In this document: positions 60,108-64,000 of the stretch, one piece after another
How the letters are laid out: every line of letters begins with the position of its first letter
How positions within the stretch are numbered: position 1 is the stretch's first letter
DNA from: CALGDE01 sp964655355
Lineage (GTDB): Bacteria; Cyanobacteriota; Cyanobacteriia; CACIAM-69d
DNA length: 64,000 nt
Direction of reading: 5' to 3'
Assembly (NCBI GenBank): GCA_964655355.1
Contig: CAZZMD010000003.1
Span: 1 to 64,000, forward strand
Program-made: the position numbers and the translations under genes
The notes under the pieces: generated by a model
Told to the model about the DNA's origin: nothing
The model's input: only the letters and a program-made list of their open reading frames with translations
Databases searched by the model: none

Positions 60108-61895
60108 ATGAGCGATCGCCCATTTGGTGACGGTAAGGACGACGGGGATCAGCGGGAGTCCTATGGCTCTGGGGGATCATCAGGGCGTCGGGGATCGCAG
60201 CTTTCTACCCGGCTATGGCGGCGAGAACGGCAGTCGGGGCGGTGGTGGTTGGACGATCGCTCGTGGGATTGGTTTTGGGTCGCCCTGCTGACGGGGTTAG
60301 GGTTGCTGATGTTTTTGTGGGGGTTGGGCGGCGTGCCCCTGCGGGATTGGGATGAGGGCATTGTGGCCCAGGTGGCGCGGAATATTTGGCGGGGGTGGCA
60401 GGCCGGCGACGACACTTGGCTGTATCCCGTTTTGAACGGTAAGCCCTATTTCAATAAGCCGCCGCTGGTCCATTGGGCGATCGCCGCTTGTTATCAATGG
60501 TTGGGGGTGAGCGAATGGTCGTCCCGACTGCCGGGGGCGGTTTGTGGGGGCCTGTCGGTGCCGCTGTTATATGGCATTGCCCGGCAACTGTTTCGGGGGC
60601 GATCGCCAGCGGTGTTGTCGGCGCTGATTTATCTCACCTGGTTTCCGCTGATTCGCCACGGTCGGCTAGCCATGTTGGATATGGCGTTAACCCTGTTTTG
60701 GATGGCGGCTTGGTTTTGTGTGCTGCGATCGCGGCGGGATTGGCGATGGTCGTTGCCCCTGGGGCTGGCGTTGGGGGGGCTCTCGATGACCAAGGGAATT
60801 GTGGCCCTGTTGTTGCTGGGACTGATTGGCGTTTTTTTACTCTGGGATACCCCGCGCTTGTTAAAAACCCCGTACTTTTGGGTGGGCATTCTCCTGGGAT
60901 GGACGCCGGCGATCGCCTGGTATTGGCTTCAGTATGATCGCTATGGACTGGCTTTTATTAATCAAAATTTAGTGAGCCAATCCTTCCAACGGGTATGGGA
61001 TTCGGTCAATCGGCGGGGGGGACCGCCCTGGTATTACCTGCTGGAGTTGATCAAATACAGTTGGCCCTGGCTGATGTTTGCGCCGGCCGCCCTGACCCTG
61101 GTCTGGCGCAATCGCACCTGGGCCTGGTCCAAGCTCATCCTGGTGTGGGCGGGGGGCTATGGCATCACCATTTCTCTGATGGGGACGAAGTTGCCCTGGT
61201 ATATTTTGCCCTTGTATCCTGCGTTGGCGTTGCTGGTGGCGAGCTATTGTCGGGGCTTCTGGCAGGCATCACCCTTGGGGTTGGCGGTGCGGGCGTTGCC
61301 CAAGCAGCAGCAATTATTTCAGCGGTGGTGGGCGGTCATTTTGGCCCTGCTGGCCCTTGCTTCCTCCGGGGCGATGTTCTTTTTTGTGGGGATAGTGCCG
61401 GAGCCGGATTGGAATTTGGCGATCGCCCTGGGATGTTTGGCCGTCACCCTGGGGGTGATGGCGTGGGAGATCTGGCGGCGATCGCTCCGGTTCGTCGCCG
61501 TGGGATTGTGGGGGCTCTATATCAGTTTCCTGTGCTTCTTTAACTCCCCCCAATGGCTGTGGGAGCTGGGGGAGCAGTATGACGTGCTGCCCGTCGCCGA
61601 GCTGATTCAGAAAAATGGCGGCACCCAACGCATTATTTATACGTCCTACCCCACCCTGCGCCCGTCCCTCAATTTCTACTGTGATTGCCAGGTGGTCGTG
61701 GCCAGCCCAGAACAGTTGCAAGCGGAATGGCAGCACTTAGAAAATCCGCTCTTTCTATTAAACAAAAAACTGGCGAAAGAATACCAAACCCAAGGGGGGC
61801 GTTGGTTGGGGATCAAGGAAAACCTCTTCTTAGTGGCGAAGGACGATCAGCCCTGGTCCGATGCAATTCAAGGGTTGCCAGGGACCAACCTTTAG
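60108..61895 (+). CDS. PMT/ArnT-type membrane glycosyltransferase
   Basis: A 595-residue GT-C protein. After a basic N-terminus and helix 1 (WVALLTGLGLLMFLWGLGG) comes RDWDEGIVAQVARNIWRG, in the position of the catalytic acidic loop of PMT family members. YFNKPPLVHWAIAACYQWLG follows and is typical of ArnT. About ten more membrane helices precede a periplasmic C-terminal domain of about 120 residues. It should transfer a sugar from a polyprenyl-phosphate donor to lipid or protein. A perfect 7-bp duplication ends on its stop codon. Confidence 0.83.
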   Translation: MSDRPFGDGKDDGDQRESYGSGGSSGRRGSQLSTRLWRRERQSGRWWLDDRSWDWFWVALLTGLGLLMFLWGLGGVPLRDWDEGIVAQVARNIWRGWQAGDDTWLYPVLNGKPYFNKPPLVHWAIAACYQWLGVSEWSSRLPGAVCGGLSVPLLYGIARQLFRGRSPAVLSALIYLTWFPLIRHGRLAMLDMALTLFWMAAWFCVLRSRRDWRWSLPLGLALGGLSMTKGIVALLLLGLIGVFLLWDTPRLLKTPYFWVGILLGWTPAIAWYWLQYDRYGLAFINQNLVSQSFQRVWDSVNRRGGPPWYYLLELIKYSWPWLMFAPAALTLVWRNRTWAWSKLILVWAGGYGITISLMGTKLPWYILPLYPALALLVASYCRGFWQASPLGLAVRALPKQQQLFQRWWAVILALLALASSGAMFFFVGIVPEPDWNLAIALGCLAVTLGVMAWEIWRRSLRFVAVGLWGLYISFLCFFNSPQWLWELGEQYDVLPVAELIQKNGGTQRIIYTSYPTLRPSLNFYCDCQVVVASPEQLQAEWQHLENPLFLLNKKLAKEYQTQGGRWLGIKENLFLVAKDDQPWSDAIQGLPGTNL

Positions 61896-61902
61896 CCTTT
61901 AG
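61889..61902. repeat. 7-bp tandem duplication ending on a stop codon
   Basis: CCTTTAG occurs at 61889-61895 and again at 61896-61902. The first copy ends exactly with the TAG of the glycosyltransferase gene. Confidence 0.75.
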
Positions 61903-62203
61903 AGGTAGAGGGTGCAGGGATCAATTCCTCCAGCCCCTTTCCCCCGGTGGATTTTGTGGTGGGGAAGGGGATAGATTTTGTCATGAATTGACCATCAAAA
62001 TAGGATGGGTGGGTTGACACTTGCATCAATAATCTGGGTCGAAATTTCAAAATATTCGGTTCAAAATAAACAGAAATTAAGAACTATATTGCCCACAGAA
62101 AGTCCCTAAACAATTGAAGTACCATGCAAAAAAAGGCAGTATTGCCATTAGGTATTGCCATTAGTATTGCCAGTAGAAAATTCCAAGCCTAGAGAGGATT
62201 AGC
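61896..62203. other. Spacer before putA
   Basis: About 308 bases, AT-rich, without a gene. ATTGCCATTAG-type units recur three times at about 62139-62176. GAGAGG at 62191-62196 is the putA ribosome binding site. Confidence 0.5.
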
Positions 62204-64000
62204 ATGGTCGTCAATATCGGGACTTCATCGCCTATCGACACCAGCCCGTATGAGGATCAAACCCAGGCGATCGCCCGCCAATTACTCATCGCATCCCAAC
62301 CGAAGAAGGGACTTTTTTCACAGCTTCGTAACCAGATGAAGCTGGATGAGAAAATTATGGAATGGACCATGGCCAATCCGGGGCTGAAGGTCCAACTCTT
62401 TCGCTTTATTGATTGCCTGCCGGCCCTCCAATCCAATCCCGAAATTGCCAGCCATCTTCAGGAATATCTCACCACTGAGGCGGTGGAATTGCCGGAGATG
62501 TTGAAGGGGCTGCTGAATTTTGCAGATCCGAAATCCATGCCGGGCACCGTTGCGGCCCAAAGTGTTTCAACGGCCGTTAAAACCCTGGCGCAAAAATATA
62601 TTTCTGGCGAAACGATCCAGCAGGCAATCAAAACCATTGAAGGATTGCGCCGGGAGAAGATGGCGTTCACCGTCGACCTGTTGGGGGAAGCGGTGATTTC
62701 TGAGGTGGAAGCTCAGGCCTATTTGGATCGGTATTTGGATCTGATGGAGCAGTTGACCGCCGCTGCCAGCCGTTGGTCCACGGTGCCTCAGATTGATCAG
62801 GCGGATGGGGAGCCCCTGTCAAAAGTGCAGGTGTCCGTCAAGCTGACGGCGTTTTATTCCCAGTTTGATCCTATTGATGTCGAAGGATCCCAGCGGGAAA
62901 CGGCGGAGCGGGCGCGGGTGTTGTTGCGTCGGGCCCAGGAGTTGGGGGCGGCGGTCCATTTCGATATGGAGCAGTACCGCTATAAGGATGCAACGTTGGC
63001 GGCGCTGAAGGCGGTGTTGATGGAGCCGGAGTTTCGCGATCGCACGGATATTGGTATTACCTTGCAGGCGTATTTACGGGATTCCTATCAGGATTTGGTC
63101 TCTGTTTTAGGGTGGATCAAAGAGCGGGGTAATCCCTTAACCATTCGATTAGTAAAAGGCGCCTATTGGGATCAAGAAACCATCCATTCTGCCCAATCAG
63201 ATTGGCCCCAACCGGTCTTTAACGACAAGGCGGCAACGGATGAAAATTATGAGGCCATGACCCAGCTTTTACTGGAAAACCATGGCATTGTTTACGCCGC
63301 TATTGGGACCCACAATGCGCGGTCGGCGGCAAAGGCGATCGCCCTGGCAAAATCCCTAAAAATTCCCCAGCGGGCTTTTGAATTGCAGGTGCTGTATGGC
63401 ATGGCGGATCAGCTTGGGAAGGCGTTGGTGGACCAGGGCTATCGGGTGCGGGTGTATTGCCCCTATGGGGATTTGATCCCCGGGATGGCGTATCTGATTC
63501 GGCGTCTGTTGGAAAATACGGCGAACTCTTCCTTTGTGCGTCAGCAGGCATTGGGGGAGCGGGAGATGGAGGAGTTGGTGACGGCTCCTAACGCTAACGA
63601 CCAACCCTATGAGTTGGACGAAATTCCCTTCCCCAATGTGGCGGATACGGACTTTGCCCAAGAGGATAAGCGCGATGCGGCGGTGGGGGCGATCGCCCAG
63701 GTGCGGGCGCAGCTGGGTCAGCTTCATCGCCCCCTGATTGATGGGGAACGGGTGGCGACCTCGGAGACGATTCAGTCGGAAAATCCCTCTGATCCCCAGG
63801 AAATTATTGGGGTAGTGGGGTTGGCGTCCCAGGAACAGGCGGATCGGGCGATCGCGGCGGCTAAGGCTGCATTTGTTGGCTGGAAAAATACGCCGGTGGC
63901 GGAGCGAGCGGCGGTCCTGCGGCGAGCGGGCGAGCTGATGGAAGCCCGGCGGGAAGAACTCAATGCTTGGATTTGCTTGGAAGTGGGTAAAATCCTGCGC
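62204..64000 (+). CDS. putA: Bifunctional proline dehydrogenase/P5C dehydrogenase, C-terminus beyond window
   Basis: The frame is open from ATG 62204 to the window edge (599 codons) with GAGAGG 7 bases upstream. Residues 1-120 are a helical arm; no ribbon-helix-helix DNA-binding domain is present, so this is not a self-regulating enterobacterial PutA. Proline dehydrogenase barrel: VQVSVKLTAFYSQFDP, FDMEQYRYKDATL, IRLVKGAYWDQET and AIGTHNARS, with RVYCPYGDLIPGMAYLIRRLLENTANSSF binding FAD. The aldehyde dehydrogenase half begins near residue 520 (ADRAIAAAKAAFVGWKNTPVAERA). It oxidises proline to glutamate. Confidence 0.95.
   Translation, partial: MVVNIGTSSPIDTSPYEDQTQAIARQLLIASQPKKGLFSQLRNQMKLDEKIMEWTMANPGLKVQLFRFIDCLPALQSNPEIASHLQEYLTTEAVELPEMLKGLLNFADPKSMPGTVAAQSVSTAVKTLAQKYISGETIQQAIKTIEGLRREKMAFTVDLLGEAVISEVEAQAYLDRYLDLMEQLTAAASRWSTVPQIDQADGEPLSKVQVSVKLTAFYSQFDPIDVEGSQRETAERARVLLRRAQELGAAVHFDMEQYRYKDATLAALKAVLMEPEFRDRTDIGITLQAYLRDSYQDLVSVLGWIKERGNPLTIRLVKGAYWDQETIHSAQSDWPQPVFNDKAATDENYEAMTQLLLENHGIVYAAIGTHNARSAAKAIALAKSLKIPQRAFELQVLYGMADQLGKALVDQGYRVRVYCPYGDLIPGMAYLIRRLLENTANSSFVRQQALGEREMEELVTAPNANDQPYELDEIPFPNVADTDFAQEDKRDAAVGAIAQVRAQLGQLHRPLIDGERVATSETIQSENPSDPQEIIGVVGLASQEQADRAIAAAKAAFVGWKNTPVAERAAVLRRAGELMEARREELNAWICLEVGKILR

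Noticed and set aside
1..64000. CRISPR array or prophage
   Set aside because: No regularly spaced repeats with unique spacers and no phage structural, integrase or terminase genes were seen.

Overview
The window comes from a cyanobacterial chromosome. GCGATCGC (HIP1) octamers occur every few hundred bases in genes and spacers. It also carries a CyanoP (PsbP) lipoprotein gene, a PatA-type response regulator, a cyanobacterial pilB-pilT-pilC run, a sucC/sucD pair and many two-component and cyclase signalling proteins. GC content is moderately high. I see no CRISPR array, rRNA, tRNA, complete insertion sequence or prophage. I cannot name the genus. A non-heterocystous filamentous or unicellular cyanobacterium is plausible but is only inference.

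Layout. 1-8600: the rpmI-rplT ribosomal pair (minus strand, rplT cut by the window edge), prfB with a textbook programmed +1 frameshift, a J-domain protein, a lone CbiO-type ABC ATPase, small zinc-ribbon, PRC-barrel and lipoprotein genes, and two spacers holding candidate structured RNAs (about 4681-4811 and 7631-7818). The second resembles the HEARO/omega-RNA that accompanies IscB, but no iscB is present. 7965-12250: a secreted DUF4214 protein, an RTX protein, an Orn/Lys/Arg-type decarboxylase and pdhA with a strong terminator. 12690-24117: a signalling block with a 1530-residue MASE-kinase-REC-REC-Hpt-REC-adenylate cyclase, a frameshifted RTX protein, an NCS1 permease-histidine kinase fusion and a GAF-adenylate cyclase.

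24153-33555: a PlsY-like/PEP-synthase-like fusion, membrane proteins, a PatA-type regulator whose long upstream spacer carries consensus Fnr-like and Crp-like boxes side by side, then psbP and maf. 33859-44690: a histidine kinase, an RCK-2TM-RCK channel-like protein, a PstS-like protein, an LpxB-related protein, xseA, and a run of small membrane proteins (DUF2237, a 47-residue peptide, YtxH-like, DUF948-like). 44821-53682: a GNAT enzyme, sucD/sucC, then the pilB-pilT-pilC motor and platform genes with one unknown gene. 53989-64000: a Uma2 protein, a GST, a secreted alpha/beta hydrolase, a thioredoxin-reductase-like flavoprotein with a broken NADPH motif, a PMT-type glycosyltransferase and putA running off the end.

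Working together. Both cyclases keep the Lys/Asp pair that selects ATP. A Crp-like box lies before the PatA-type regulator, and the type IV pilus motor genes are nearby. This fits a cAMP link to motility as known in other cyanobacteria, but here it is an inference.

A genome-scale curiosity runs through the window. Many spacers hold 7-17 bp tandem duplications, and several of these span or end exactly on a stop codon. The clearest is a roughly seven-copy array after sucC in which each copy repeats the stop triplet.
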